A stretch of 64,000 nt of DNA from Microvirga sp. 17 mud 1-3 (GCF_003151255.1 NZ_CP029481.1:2914001-2978000); one strand, 5' to 3'; shown: positions 54,877 through 64,000, numbered from the stretch's first letter. Numbers and translations are program-made. The notes: generated by a model not told the origin, from the sequence alone.

Positions 54877-55973
54877 GGTGCGGAATCGGTCAGTTTCAGG
54901 TCCTGCGCCAGCGCGTCGATGGTCTGCAGGGCGGGCTTGTCCTGCGCCAGCGCCTCCCGGGCGCGACGCGCGGTAGCCACAGCCTTGTCGCGCTGTCCCA
55001 GAACCGCATAGGAGCGGATGAGGCGCCCCCATTCGTCCACGCTGCCGCCCTGCTTCTCCAGACGGTCCGCGAGGCTCTGGACCATGCCGGCGATGGCATC
55101 GGCATTGGGGCCCTCTCGCATTGTCTGGCCGGATGCGCCTTGATCTGCATCAATCCGGGTGAGTTGCTCCTGCACGAAGCCGCGCCAGGGCGCATCGGGG
55201 GGCGCGGCGGACAGAATGTCCCTGTAGGCGGCCCGGGCCTGGTCGATCTTCCCATCCTGCTCGGCCGCCCGAGCGAGGTAGAGCCGCGCCTTGGCGGAAG
55301 CCGGATCGAGGGACAAGGCCTCCTGGAAAGCGGCTTGCGCTTCCGCCGTGACCGTGCCCTCCCGGGCGATCACCAGGGCCTCGCCGTAATTGGCGAGGCG
55401 CCCTGCATCGCGACCCAGGTAGCGCAGGGCCGATTCATAAGCTTTTGCGGCATCGTCCGCGCGGCCCATCCGCAGGTAAACGGGAGCCAGAACGTCCCAG
55501 CCGCGCCCGTCCTCCGGCTGCTTGGCCAGATGCGCCTCGATCTGCGCGACGGCTGTGCCGACATCGAGCTTGTCCGCCTCGCGCTGCAGCTGGGCGCCGG
55601 GCGGCGCGCTTAGGAGATGGGGGGAGCCGTAGGCCCCGTAGATCGCAAGCGCCACGATGGGCAGCACCGACAGGGCAAGCGTCGAGGCTGCGCGCCGGCG
55701 GCGCAGGGCCGGCTCGCCGACAGCGACGGCCGCCACGTCCTTCAATCCGCTGGCGCGGAGCAGCCGCCGTGCGGCCTCCGCCTTCGCGGCTTCCGCCTCC
55801 TCCGGCAGGAGAACGCCCCTGTCCCGGTCGCGCTCGATCTCGGCAATCTGGTCGCGGTAGAATTGAGTATTGGGATCGGCCTGCCCCGCCAGTGCGCCAG
55901 AACGCGACAGCGGCCACAGGACCGCCATCACGGCCGCCGCCGTCATCGCCATGAGAATGACCCAGATCATCAT
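54873..55973 (-). CDS. ccmI: cytochrome c biogenesis protein CcmI
   Basis: A 366-residue protein with two membrane helices (about 2-20 and 96-113) and a periplasmic TPR region (about 155-290; [11 protein letters not shown] and [13 protein letters not shown]). It holds apocytochrome c for CcmFH. First gene of ccmIEFH. Its 3' end overlaps ccmE. A gap of about 70 bases separates it from the kinase gene upstream. Confidence 0.93.
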   Translation of the reverse strand: MMIWVILMAMTAAAVMAVLWPLSRSGALAGQADPNTQFYRDQIAEIERDRDRGVLLPEEAEAAKAEAARRLLRASGLKDVAAVAVGEPALRRRRAASTLALSVLPIVALAIYGAYGSPHLLSAPPGAQLQREADKLDVGTAVAQIEAHLAKQPEDGRGWDVLAPVYLRMGRADDAAKAYESALRYLGRDAGRLANYGEALVIAREGTVTAEAQAAFQEALSLDPASAKARLYLARAAEQDGKIDQARAAYRDILSAAPPDAPWRGFVQEQLTRIDADQGASGQTMREGPNADAIAGMVQSLADRLEKQGGSVDEWGRLIRSYAVLGQRDKAVATARRAREALAQDKPALQTIDALAQDLKLTDSAP

Positions 55974-56044
55974 GAGTGCCTACTTACCGCGGGCTTCGCT
56001 CAAGCACGACGGTGGCACGGTGTCACGCGCAAATCCTTCCACGG

Positions 56045-57442
56045 TCAATTTCCGCCCCCAGGCAATTCAAGGATGGCCCTTAGCCCCCCTAGAGGCGAGG
56101 CATCGAGCCGCAGAGCTCCACGATAGAGCACCGCGAGGTCGCTGACGATTGAAAGGCCGAGGCCCGAGCCCGGCTTGGTCTCGTCCAGCCGCCGGCCGCG
56201 CTTGATCATTTCGGTCCGTGCCGCCTCCGGCAAGCCCGGACCGTCGTCGTCGATCAGGAGGCGGAAACAGGGACGCTCGTCGTCCTCGGGCAGCATCTCG
56301 GCCGTCACGGAGATCCGGCTCGCAGCCCATTTGGCCGCGTTGTCGATGAGGTTTCCGGCCATCTCCTCGAGATCCTGGCGCTCGCCCCTGAAGCGCAGGC
56401 TGGCGGGAATCGCAACCTCGATGTCCAGGTCCTTGTCCCGGTAGATCTTGGTGAAGGTCCGAGTCAGGCCCTCGATCACCGGCTCGACCTCCGTCAGGGT
56501 TCCGAGGGTGCCGGCGAGCGCCGCCGCCCGGGCGCGGTCGAGATAGTAATTCACTTGGTCGCGCATGAGAGCGGCCTGCTCGCGGATCCGGGCCGCCACG
56601 TCTTCGGGAGCGTTCTCGGCCTCGTTCACGACGATGCTGAGCGGCGTCTTGAGCGCATGGGCGAGATTGCCGACCTGCGTGCGGGCCCGCTCCAGAATTT
56701 CCCGGTTCGTCTCGAGGAGAAGGTTCAGATCCTTGGCGAGGGGCGCAATGTCGCGGGGATATTCGCCCACCACCCGCTCCGCCTCGCCCCGCCGAATGGC
56801 CCCGAGGGCATTGCGCAGGTTGGCGAGAGGCCGCAGGCCGAACCGAATCTGTAGAAGTGTCGTGAAGCCGAGGGCCAGGCCCAACAGCGTGAACGTGACC
56901 GTGAGTGCGAACAGGAAACGGCGCACATCGTCGACGATCTCGTCCGCCGGACCGGCGACGCGGATGACGAAGCGCCCATCTTCTCCCAGGTCGATGTCCC
57001 GCTCGACCATGCGCAGCTCCCGCTCGTCCGGGGCCTTGCCGTAGCCGCGCCGGATCTGGCCGAACACGTCCGTGCCCGGCGGGGCAAGCGCCGGGAGCTG
57101 CCCGCCGAAAAGGGATTTCGAGGAGCGCACGTCCCGCGGGGCTGCGTCCGGCCGGCCGACCTGCCAGTACCATCCCGACAGGGGCAGCTCGAAGCGCGGA
57201 TCGCCCACGGGCCCGAGATCCCGGTCAGGATCGCCGGGCGCCACGAGGTTCGACGCAAGCGTATTGGCATAGACCAGGAGGCGCTGGTCGAAGGCCCGTT
57301 CCGTGTTGTCCCGGTAGAGGGTCGACAGGATGAGACCGGAAATCAGGAGAATCGCGAAGCTCCAGAACACCGCCGACATCGCGAGGCGGACGGCGATCGA
57401 GCGGCTCGCCAGCCGCTCCAGGAGCGACGATTTCGCCGTCAC
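56045..57442 (-). CDS. feuQ: FeuQ-like sensor histidine kinase
   Basis: A 465-residue PhoQ-type kinase with transmembrane segments near 18-40 and 165-190 and a periplasmic domain between. HisKA has L-A-H-A-L-K-T-P-L-S-I-V, and HATPase_c has N-L-I-D-N-A-A-K-W-A, D-D-D-G-P-G-L-P and G-S-G-L-G-L-S. The FeuQ name rests on the partner regulator and on the place next to ccmI, as known in rhizobia, where FeuPQ senses osmotic or envelope conditions. It overlaps the regulator gene by 4 bases. Confidence 0.8.
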   Translation of the reverse strand: MTAKSSLLERLASRSIAVRLAMSAVFWSFAILLISGLILSTLYRDNTERAFDQRLLVYANTLASNLVAPGDPDRDLGPVGDPRFELPLSGWYWQVGRPDAAPRDVRSSKSLFGGQLPALAPPGTDVFGQIRRGYGKAPDERELRMVERDIDLGEDGRFVIRVAGPADEIVDDVRRFLFALTVTFTLLGLALGFTTLLQIRFGLRPLANLRNALGAIRRGEAERVVGEYPRDIAPLAKDLNLLLETNREILERARTQVGNLAHALKTPLSIVVNEAENAPEDVAARIREQAALMRDQVNYYLDRARAAALAGTLGTLTEVEPVIEGLTRTFTKIYRDKDLDIEVAIPASLRFRGERQDLEEMAGNLIDNAAKWAASRISVTAEMLPEDDERPCFRLLIDDDGPGLPEAARTEMIKRGRRLDETKPGSGLGLSIVSDLAVLYRGALRLDASPLGGLRAILELPGGGN

Positions 57443-58113
57443 GTCCCGGTCGTCTGGCCAGTGTCGAGGAGGTAGCCGAGCCCGCGCACCGTCTGGATGA
57501 TGTCGACGCCGAGCTTCTTGCGCAGTCGGCCGATGAACACCTCGATGGTGTTGGAATCGCGGTCGAAATCCTGGTCGTAGAGGTGCTCGGTGAGCTCCCC
57601 GCGCGACACGATGCGGCCCGTATGGTGCATCAGGTAGGACAGGAGCCGGTATTCGTGCGACGTGAGCCGGATCGGGTTTCCGTCCACGGCCACGCGGCCG
57701 GAGCGCGTATCGAGCTTGACCGGCCCGCAGGTGATCTCGCTGGTGGCGTGGCCCGTGGCCCGGCGCAGAAGCGCCCGCACCCGCGCCAGCAATTCCTCGA
57801 TGTGGAAGGGCTTCGTCACGTAATCGTCGGCGCCGGCATCGAAACCCTGGACCTTGTCGCTCCAGCGATCACGGGCCGTCAGGATGATCACCGGCATCTT
57901 GCGCCCCTCGCGCCGCCAGGCGTTCAGCACTGAGACGCCGTCCACCTTGGGCAGGCCGAGATCGAGGATCGCGGCATCGTAGGGTTCCGTCTCACCCAGG
58001 AACTGCCCCTCCTCCCCGTCGAAGGCGGAGTCGACGGCGTAGCCCGCATGTTCCAGGGCCGTCACGATCTGCTGGTGGAGAGTCCTGTCGTCCTCGACAA
58101 CGAGAAGGCGCAC
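57439..58113 (-). CDS. feuP: FeuP-like OmpR-family response regulator
   Basis: A 224-residue regulator with V-E-D-D, phospho-Asp in I-L-D-L-G-L-P, and Lys in Y-V-T-K-P-F-H. F-D-G-E-E-G-x-F-L-G-E-T-E-P-Y-D and R-D-R-W-S-D-K-V are strongly FeuP/PhoP-like. The winged helix has L-T-S-H-E-Y-R-L-L-S and V-F-I-G-R-L-R-K-K. It begins 16 bases after the small periplasmic gene. Confidence 0.85.
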   Translation of the reverse strand: MRLLVVEDDRTLHQQIVTALEHAGYAVDSAFDGEEGQFLGETEPYDAAILDLGLPKVDGVSVLNAWRREGRKMPVIILTARDRWSDKVQGFDAGADDYVTKPFHIEELLARVRALLRRATGHATSEITCGPVKLDTRSGRVAVDGNPIRLTSHEYRLLSYLMHHTGRIVSRGELTEHLYDQDFDRDSNTIEVFIGRLRKKLGVDIIQTVRGLGYLLDTGQTTGT

Positions 58114-58128
58114 GCTTCCAACTTCCTC

Positions 58129-58443
58129 TTAGTGAACCGATTTGACGCGGCCGGACGGGCCGTCGATCGTCACTTGCACGATACGGCCGTTCTTTTGCAA
58201 GGCCATGATAACATAAACGAGGGCGTCGTTGCTGCGGCAGAGGCTGGCGCGCACCACGTCGGCATTAGGCACCTGGCGGCGCGCCGTGATCACGGCCGAG
58301 GCCGGCGCCACGATGCCCTTGGAGGCGACGGCCTCCTGCATTTCGCGCGGCAGCAGGCAATCGTCATGGGACACCGTCGCACTCTGTGCGTGCGACGCCC
58401 CGACGAGGGCCCACAGGGCTATGATCGATAAAACCAGACGCAT
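58129..58443 (-). CDS. small periplasmic PepSY-like protein, possible FeuN-type modulator
   Basis: A 104-residue protein with a signal peptide (M-R-L-V-L-S-I-I… ending S-H-A-Q, about residue 20). The mature part (about 80 residues) ends in a PepSY-like pattern, Y-V-I-M-A-L-Q-K-N-G-R-I-V-Q-V-T-I-D-G-P-S-G-R-V. It has two Cys (D-D-C-L and S-L-C-R) that may pair. First gene of the regulator-kinase operon. In Sinorhizobium a small periplasmic protein, FeuN, encoded beside feuPQ restrains FeuQ; equating the two is inference from position and size. Confidence 0.75.
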   Translation of the reverse strand: MRLVLSIIALWALVGASHAQSATVSHDDCLLPREMQEAVASKGIVAPASAVITARRQVPNADVVRASLCRSNDALVYVIMALQKNGRIVQVTIDGPSGRVKSVH

Positions 58444-58515
58444 GAGGGGACTCTGCCGCAACCGCACTGAACGGTTCCTGAATGTAATACTGAAGCGACG
58501 CTCCTTCTGAAGCAA

Positions 58516-58725
58516 TCAGCCTGCGACCCGCTTGGTCGCCAGAATCCGGAACACCGTGGAGGCGATAAAGCTTGCGGCCGCAACCAGTTGCACCACGGCC
58601 TCGACGAACGGATCCGCATCGAGCGCGGAGGCGTCGAACCCCAGGACGCCGAGGAGGAGTGCCACGAGCCCGACAAGGTTGGCCCAGACGGTGCGGCTGG
58701 CAAGGATCGCTTTGGTATCGGTCAT
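58516..58725 (-). CDS. holin-like small membrane protein
   Basis: A 69-residue protein with two helices (about 14-30 and 46-63) and a short loop. It overlaps the stop of the muramidase gene by 4 bases. That pairing is the usual order of a lysis cassette, so a holin role is likely, though the sequence alone does not prove it. Confidence 0.65.
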   Translation of the reverse strand: MTDTKAILASRTVWANLVGLVALLLGVLGFDASALDADPFVEAVVQLVAAASFIASTVFRILATKRVAG

Positions 58726-59282
58726 GAGAGATCTTCATTTTGTGAAGTCATGAGGGATGATCGAAGCAGGAGAGCCTCCCGCTCGATGGTGAGAACCCGC
58801 CTGCGCCAGCCCCGTCCGAAGACGGACCAGCCCGGCAGGCGGGACAGGAAGTCCAGGCGGGCGCGGGACAGACGGCGGACGAGGTCAGCTGCGTCGGCGG
58901 CCCGAGCGGCCGCGAGGGTTCGCGGCCCGAGGATGCCGTCCGCCGTGACCCCAAGGGCCTCCTGCAGCAGACGCACGGCCCGGGATGGCCCGGAATGGAC
59001 AGCCATGTCGAACACCGCGAGGCCGATCCCCGGCGGCAGGGCATCGCCCTGGATCGCGTCCCAATAGAGCCGTCGATAGATCGACGCCGCTTCCGCTCGC
59101 GTGAGCCGGCGGACGTCCTCCACGGAAGCGGGCCGGCCGCGGGCCTGAGAGAGGGTTCCGCGCGTGACGCCGAGATTAGTGGCCCCGCCCGGGTCGTCGG
59201 GATGGTGGACGAAGCCGCCCTCCTGGATGAGCACCCGGTCAAGGGCCGCCTCGAAGAGTGCGTGCGGGCTGGGTACGGTCAT
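58722..59282 (-). CDS. GH108 muramidase with peptidoglycan-binding domain
   Basis: A 186-residue lysozyme-type enzyme. I-Q-E-G-G-F-V-H-H-P-D-D-P-G-G-A-T-N-L-G-V-T holds the catalytic Glu of family GH108 (the E-G-G-Y motif). Y-W-D-A-I-Q-G-D and F-D-M-A-V-H-S-G-P-S-R-A follow, then the PG_binding_3 part L-G-V-T-A-D-G-I-L-G-P-R-T-L. No signal peptide, so a holin is needed for release. One base separates it from the DUF2793 stop. Confidence 0.9.
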   Translation of the reverse strand: MTVPSPHALFEAALDRVLIQEGGFVHHPDDPGGATNLGVTRGTLSQARGRPASVEDVRRLTRAEAASIYRRLYWDAIQGDALPPGIGLAVFDMAVHSGPSRAVRLLQEALGVTADGILGPRTLAAARAADAADLVRRLSRARLDFLSRLPGWSVFGRGWRRRVLTIEREALLLRSSLMTSQNEDLS

Positions 59283-59283
59283 G

Positions 59284-60813
59284 TCAGATCTCCGCCTGCA
59301 GCCCGATATGGGCGGACGCACCGAGATGGAGGCTGCCTACGGCTCCGGCCGAACCGCTGAAGGCTGTGCCCGCCTGGAGGCGGAGGATGGCCGAGGACGG
59401 GCTTGCGGCCATGGTCGTGACCGTGACCCCGCCCGACTGGCCGAGCCAAGTCCCCGTTGCACCGTCGAGGAAAGCAAACTGACCGCTGGTCGGCGAGGCC
59501 GCGATCCAGCTGAAGGCATTCGTGACGACCGTAGGCGTCGCCCGCATGGGAACCGGCAGGAGCACCGGGCAGTCGATGAGGTTGGTCGCCCGGCGCTGGC
59601 CGAGGGCGGGCAGCACGCCCGGTGCCCCGATGGGCGAAAGCCTCTGATAGTAGCGCCGGCACCGCATTTCCTCGATCTCGGCCGGCTCCCGCAGCCAAGG
59701 CGTGGGATTTGTGCCGATCTCGAGCTTGATACGCCTGAATGTGGCCGTGCCTCCTGCCACGAGGATCGTCCTGAGATGGCCGGTCTCGCTCATGTCGAGC
59801 GTCACCGTGACGGAGGTCCGTCCGGCGCCGGCCGGGAGAACCGCTTCACGCGTGCCGATGGTGACGGCGAGCGGCGCGGAAAGATCCTCGACCGAGAGGG
59901 TCAGAGTGCGGCCGCTGAAATCCGGCGCCCCGAGCAGGGTCTCGGCCAGGGTGACGTCAATCGTCTGTTCCAGGCTTCCCTGGAACGTCATCGTGCCATC
60001 GGCGCCACGCGACAGCTGGAGGCCGCCGCTTCCCGCCCGCCAGCGGTCGAAGCCGTAGCTCCCGGTGGAAAGCGGGCCGCCCGCATAACCCCGCTGGTTC
60101 ACCGTGAAGCCGGGATTCATGAAGAGATTGGTACCGAGCGGCACCGTTCCGCACGGGAACGAGACGATTCCGCTCCTGCGGTCGACCATCATCGCGTCCC
60201 GCCAGGAAAGTCCGTCGGAGGAGACGCGCAGGCTGAAATCCTCGTTGCCGATCAACCCCGCTTCCGCGCGTCCTCCATAGTCGGTCTGCCAGAGCAGGGA
60301 GAGAACATTGCGAATGTCCGGCTTGTTGAGGACGAGGCGCAGATCGTCGGTCCCGCCCTGGTCGGCCCTGCGCGCATCGAGGAGGACTGCGTTGAGCCGC
60401 GCCGCGAGACGGTTGAGGTCGTCGGCGTCCGTACCGATGCCGAGGCGGTCGAGCGGCCCGAGGCTGCGCACATAATGGCCGATCTCCTTCCAGTCCGTGC
60501 CGCCGAACAGGAGAAACACATCCTCGGCCTCCACATAGGCCCGCCACCCCGGGTGCGGCGCGAAGAAACGCCAGATCCCGAGATCGAACAGGGCGATCTC
60601 CCCCCCATGGCCCGCGAAGCCTCCGCTCGCGCCGGTGCCGACGAGATAGCGGTCTCCCTCGGTCGGGTCGGCCGGCGGGCTTTCGCGGTTGCGCTCCCTG
60701 ACCGAGAGCTGGACGAGTGCATCGAGAAGGGCGATGGCCTCGTTATGAGTCACGTGCTTCTGCGCCTGCGCTGCAGCGAGCAGCGGCAGCGCCAGATGAG
60801 GCGTTGTCGACAT
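59284..60813 (-). CDS. DUF2793 tail-associated protein
   Basis: A 509-residue protein. The first 90 residues, H-L-A-L-P-L-L-A-A-A-Q-A-Q-K-H-V-T-H-N-E-A, are DUF2793, seen in tail fibres and GTA-like tails of Rhizobiales. The middle and C-terminal parts look like beta-rich carbohydrate-binding modules (N-P-G-F-T-V-N-Q-R-G-Y, F-D-R-W-R-A-G). It is probably a receptor-binding fibre. It lies between the diguanylate cyclase and the muramidase genes. Confidence 0.85.
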   Translation of the reverse strand: MSTTPHLALPLLAAAQAQKHVTHNEAIALLDALVQLSVRERNRESPPADPTEGDRYLVGTGASGGFAGHGGEIALFDLGIWRFFAPHPGWRAYVEAEDVFLLFGGTDWKEIGHYVRSLGPLDRLGIGTDADDLNRLAARLNAVLLDARRADQGGTDDLRLVLNKPDIRNVLSLLWQTDYGGRAEAGLIGNEDFSLRVSSDGLSWRDAMMVDRRSGIVSFPCGTVPLGTNLFMNPGFTVNQRGYAGGPLSTGSYGFDRWRAGSGGLQLSRGADGTMTFQGSLEQTIDVTLAETLLGAPDFSGRTLTLSVEDLSAPLAVTIGTREAVLPAGAGRTSVTVTLDMSETGHLRTILVAGGTATFRRIKLEIGTNPTPWLREPAEIEEMRCRRYYQRLSPIGAPGVLPALGQRRATNLIDCPVLLPVPMRATPTVVTNAFSWIAASPTSGQFAFLDGATGTWLGQSGGVTVTTMAASPSSAILRLQAGTAFSGSAGAVGSLHLGASAHIGLQAEI

Positions 60814-60923
60814 GCAGGAATCCTGTTGCTGAAAGATGGCCGGCAGGCTCTGCCGGCGAGAGAGCTTGCGAGGGATGGTTGCAGGAGCCCGGCCTCGGGC
60901 CTCCTCGCAGAACCGGGCCTGCG

Positions 60924-62060
60924 CTAGGCCTCGGCGCCCTTGAAGGACGTCACGACGTTCCGCCCCCCGTCCTTCGCCCGGTAGAGGGCGATGTCCGCCT
61001 CACGGAGGAGGCGCTCGACCGGAACATTCACGCCCGTCGCGCAGCCCGCACTGACGGTGACGGCGACCTTGGCGCCCTGCGCAATCGTGTTGACGGACGA
61101 AAAGGCCCGCCGGATCCGGTCCGCGAGTTCCTCCGCGGCCAAGCCGTCCAAAGGAACCAGTGCGGCGAATTCCTCGCCGCCGAGGCGGGCGAAGACACCC
61201 CTTGGGCAATGTTCCGACAGAATCCGACCGAAGATCACCAGGACCTGGTCGCCGACCTCGTGGCCGAAGCGGTCATTGATCGCCTTGAAGTCATCGAGGT
61301 CGAACAGGAGGCAACTCACCGGAGCCTTGCGCCGCGCGATCATGACTGCCGCATTCTCGAAGAAGGCCCGCCTGTTCGGGATCCCCGTGAGGGAATCCGC
61401 AAAGGCGGCGTGCTTGTACTCCCATTCGAGCTGCTCCTTCGCCATGGACAGGAACACGAAGGCGAGAGTCGGCATGAAGGTCGCCATGGCGAAAGCTACG
61501 GGCCCCGGCCAGTTCGGCGTCGGAACATCCACCCAGAAGGCCAGCGCGAGAGAGAAGCCGAGGGTCCCACGAAAGATGTTGAAGACCGCCAGAACGGACA
61601 GGAGCACCACTGCGAACGTCTGCGAGGTCAGGGGCTGCCGGGAATACCGCAGAAGCTCCCAGGCCGAGAGCGCCGCATAGGTGGTGCCGATCGCCGACAC
61701 AATGGCGAGCCGCGCATCCGCATTGTCGAGCACGACCAGGGACGCAAGGCACCATAGAATTACGCCGGTGACGACGGACGGCATCGTGACCGGACGGCCG
61801 TTGAAGACCCGGCATCCGGTGTACAGAACACCATAAGAGAGAATGAGAAAGCAGTTCGCGACGAGCAGAAGGTCGGCTGTCTTGTTTCCGCCTGCGAGAA
61901 GCACGAGTCCCATGGCGCAAAAGACCAGGAGAAATGTGGCTCCCCACCAGGCAAGCGCCTGAACCCGTCTGTTCAATGTCCAGGAAAACAGAAGCAACGC
62001 GCCGAGTACAGCCGTCAATTGGGCAAAGACTGCACTCAAGGTCGGGAGATCGAGCTTCAT
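60924..62060 (-). CDS. membrane GGDEF diguanylate cyclase
   Basis: A 378-residue protein. Residues 1-195 form six or seven transmembrane helices. The GGDEF domain (about 215-370) has the active motif R-L-G-G-E-E-F and upstream D-L-D-D-F-K-A-I-N-D-R-F-G-H. The inhibitory RxxD site five residues before the motif is lost (R-G-V-F), so it is probably not product-inhibited there. It makes cyclic di-GMP. The ATG at 62060 has GGAGG very close, so a TTG at 62099 is possible. It sits within a GTA-like tail cluster. Confidence 0.88.
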   Translation of the reverse strand: MKLDLPTLSAVFAQLTAVLGALLLFSWTLNRRVQALAWWGATFLLVFCAMGLVLLAGGNKTADLLLVANCFLILSYGVLYTGCRVFNGRPVTMPSVVTGVILWCLASLVVLDNADARLAIVSAIGTTYAALSAWELLRYSRQPLTSQTFAVVLLSVLAVFNIFRGTLGFSLALAFWVDVPTPNWPGPVAFAMATFMPTLAFVFLSMAKEQLEWEYKHAAFADSLTGIPNRRAFFENAAVMIARRKAPVSCLLFDLDDFKAINDRFGHEVGDQVLVIFGRILSEHCPRGVFARLGGEEFAALVPLDGLAAEELADRIRRAFSSVNTIAQGAKVAVTVSAGCATGVNVPVERLLREADIALYRAKDGGRNVVTSFKGAEA

Positions 62061-62169
62061 ACCTCCATAGATATACTGACGCTGCGTAATTAAGAGCAAG
62101 CGCGTTTTTCTGTATTTCCGTCGTTGGCATCGTCTTATTTGAAGCCAACAAACAGATAACGTAACGTCA

Positions 62170-64000
62170 TTATACTTCGACCGTGACCGCCCGCGCGAAA
62201 CCGCTTCCCGCCACAGCGCCGACTTGGCTCACGCGCAGGCTCAAGGCACTTTGCGGGGCTCCGAAATCGGCAATCTCCTGATCCGTTCCGTAGAGAACGG
62301 AAGGTTCAGCGCTCACAAGCGTGCGCAGCACCGCAGGGCCGGACAAGATATCGACCTCGTAGCGCTCGAACTCCTCACCTAAAGGCACCTCGGCAGCCTC
62401 CCAGGAATCCCCGTCGCGACGGGTGCGGCGCAGCCAGGACAGGCGGATGCCGTCGGGCTCCCGCCGTGCCACGACCCGGACCGGGCTGAAGGGCTTGAGG
62501 GCCTCGCGGCCCGGCGTCGCGACGATTTCGATGAAGGCCGGGTCCGCATGGTCGCGCCCGGCCGGCCCGATGCGGTAGATCAGTCTCTGGCCGAGATCGC
62601 CAACATTGTCCGTGAGCGGCATCACTGCCTCGTCGAGGCGCACGATGGCGGCCCCGGCCGCCACCCCGCGCCCTGTCTCCGCCTCGCTGCCGCCGAGCCC
62701 GCGCAGGAACCGCGACAGGCGGAAGCGGCGTTCGCCGATCATCTCAGCCCTCGCGGCCGACAGGATTTCCCAACGTCCGTCCGACCCTCTCACGGCGAAC
62801 AGGTTGCCGCCCGCGAGAGCCTCCGTATCGTCGATGGCACTGATATTTCCGGACGAGACCTCAATGTCCAGGGTCGCATGCGGGTCCCACCGCCAGATGG
62901 GCCCCGGCCCGAGCTCCGACAGCGTGACCCCGACGATGGACGGCAGATCGACGAAACGATGGAGCGCGAAACTCGCACCGTTCGCGGAGCGCCACACCGC
63001 AACAGCACCCGGCCAGGGTGAGGCCGCAACCGCGATATATTGCAGAGGCGTCGGGTCGTATGGGCTCACGGGCAGATCGAGAACAACGACATAGGGCTTG
63101 CCCGGAACAGGCGGCGGTCGGCGCGGCGGCTTCGGAAAGGAAGCACCCGGCGTCTCGAACACTGCCGGCTCGACGGCCCGCGTTGTCACCCGGCGCGTCG
63201 GCCCGTCGGCGATGCGCAGCACCCGATGGAGCTTCGCGCCCGCATCGGTCGGCAATGCGACGACGTCGCCGGGCTCCAGGTCGACACGACGGGGCGACAG
63301 CTCGAATTCCGCGCCCTCACGCCCGGCCCAGAGATCCTGCAGCCAGGCATCGGCCAGGCGCTGCGCTTCGGCACGGCGGGTCACGACGGCGCTGTCGGCC
63401 CGCGCCTCGCGCCGGCTGACGCCCTCGAGACGGCGGGACGCGACGGCGGCGCGGCGGTAGTCGCCCTCCCCGTCCGTGTAGCCGATCTCCACCTGCTGCG
63501 GCAGGTCGGTTTCCTGCGCGCGAGTGAGCTTGAGGGAAGGCTCCCGATCGCCGAGAACGAAATCATCCCGGTCGAGAGTCATGACTGTGCGGCCGCCACG
63601 TCCGCGCCAGAGGATGCCGCCGCCGCTCGCCACTGCGTCGACCCCGAAAAGTCGCATCAGCGGTTCGAGGGCGCCCCGTGCCGACATGGGCCGGTCGATC
63701 GCATAGCCGTCCACGAACCCATCCACCGGAAGGGACGCCGGAGCCGTAAGGCCGAAATCCTTCAGGATCGCGACGATCAGCCGGTCGAGGGCCGTGCCTT
63801 CGATGCGGCCGGTGATCCAATGCCCCGTCTCCCAGTTGCGGCCGTCGCTCCAAACGGAGGTGAAATCCGGAAAGGCCGGAAAGGGCCGTGCATCCCAGGC
63901 CCAGACGAACATGCGGCCCGCATCGACCATGCGCCCGCCATAGACGGACGAGACCGGGTTGAACGCGGACGAGAAGCCGTCGAGCGTCGGATCGAAACGC
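62170..64000 (-). CDS. GTA-like host-specificity/baseplate protein, 5' cut by window end
   Basis: At least 609 residues; the frame runs past the window end (R-F-D-P-T-L-D-G-F then V-S-S-V-Y-G-G-R-M-V-D). It matches the C-terminal half of the large TIM-barrel-like protein of gene transfer agents (gp15-type), with F-V-W-A-W-D-A-R-P-F-P-A-F-P and G-E-F-E-L-S-P-R-R-V-D-L-E-P-G-D-V-V. It is likely the tail-tip or baseplate part. The start, and the rest of the GTA cluster, lie outside. Confidence 0.88.
   Translation of the reverse strand, partial: RFDPTLDGFSSAFNPVSSVYGGRMVDAGRMFVWAWDARPFPAFPDFTSVWSDGRNWETGHWITGRIEGTALDRLIVAILKDFGLTAPASLPVDGFVDGYAIDRPMSARGALEPLMRLFGVDAVASGGGILWRGRGGRTVMTLDRDDFVLGDREPSLKLTRAQETDLPQQVEIGYTDGEGDYRRAAVASRRLEGVSRREARADSAVVTRRAEAQRLADAWLQDLWAGREGAEFELSPRRVDLEPGDVVALPTDAGAKLHRVLRIADGPTRRVTTRAVEPAVFETPGASFPKPPRRPPPVPGKPYVVVLDLPVSPYDPTPLQYIAVAASPWPGAVAVWRSANGASFALHRFVDLPSIVGVTLSELGPGPIWRWDPHATLDIEVSSGNISAIDDTEALAGGNLFAVRGSDGRWEILSAARAEMIGERRFRLSRFLRGLGGSEAETGRGVAAGAAIVRLDEAVMPLTDNVGDLGQRLIYRIGPAGRDHADPAFIEIVATPGREALKPFSPVRVVARREPDGIRLSWLRRTRRDGDSWEAAEVPLGEEFERYEVDILSGPAVLRTLVSAEPSVLYGTDQEIADFGAPQSALSLRVSQVGAVAGSGFARAVTVEV

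Overview
The window looks like chromosomal DNA of a high-GC alphaproteobacterium of the order Hyphomicrobiales (Rhizobiales). The basis is the gene order ccmIEFH - HtrA protease - two-component pair - glnE, with a FeuP/FeuQ-like pair next to ccmI. Further support comes from a gene-transfer-agent-like tail module (TIM-barrel host-specificity protein, DUF2793 protein, GH108 muramidase) and from palindromic repeats of the rhizobial type. A Microvirga/Methylobacteriaceae-like host is my guess; no species can be assigned by eye.

1-14.1 kb is an accessory, envelope- and stress-flavoured region: a Met-rich Spy-like periplasmic protein, an NRAMP transporter, small membrane proteins (DUF1622, DUF202), a sulfatase with its own formylglycine-generating enzyme, an HdeD-like protein, a duplicated-motif secreted protein, an outer-membrane barrel, and a DUF1254/DUF1214 protein fused to a PRC barrel. 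Four gapless copies of a 42-bp element built from 10-11-bp spaced TGTC-type boxes lie upstream of four of these units. This looks like a small regulon. The region also holds the longest gene-poor stretches.

14.4-24.4 kb is mostly housekeeping: tRNA-Lys, phhA with a divergent Lrp/AsnC regulator and palindromic sites between them, an RTX-type secreted protein, an enoyl-CoA hydratase/uracil-DNA glycosylase pair, a secreted nuclease, divergent cobT and cobS, DUF1289, a TIGR02281-type protease and a TauE/SafE permease.

24.6-26.5 kb holds the set I find most unusual. Two small secreted proteins are each built of exactly ten NGLxx pentapeptides and share a C-terminal L-x-DGS motif. They share an upstream motif and lie beside a secreted ADYC-like protein.

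26.7-41 kb: dusA, ybaK, a very His-rich ureE, a guanine-deaminase-like gene and xdhABC (purine salvage/catabolism), then gloA, pepN and a large PAS histidine kinase. Palindromic repeats are translated into the N-terminus of XdhB and the C-terminus of XdhC.

41-58.4 kb: two adjacent RTX proteins, then a long minus-strand run of glnE, a kinase/regulator pair, a single-PDZ HtrA protease, ccmH-F-E-I (cytochrome c maturation), a FeuQ/FeuP-like pair and a small periplasmic protein that may be their modulator.

58.5-64 kb: lysis and tail genes of a GTA-like element (holin-like, GH108 muramidase, DUF2793 protein, host-specificity protein cut by the window end) with a GGDEF diguanylate cyclase placed between the tail genes.
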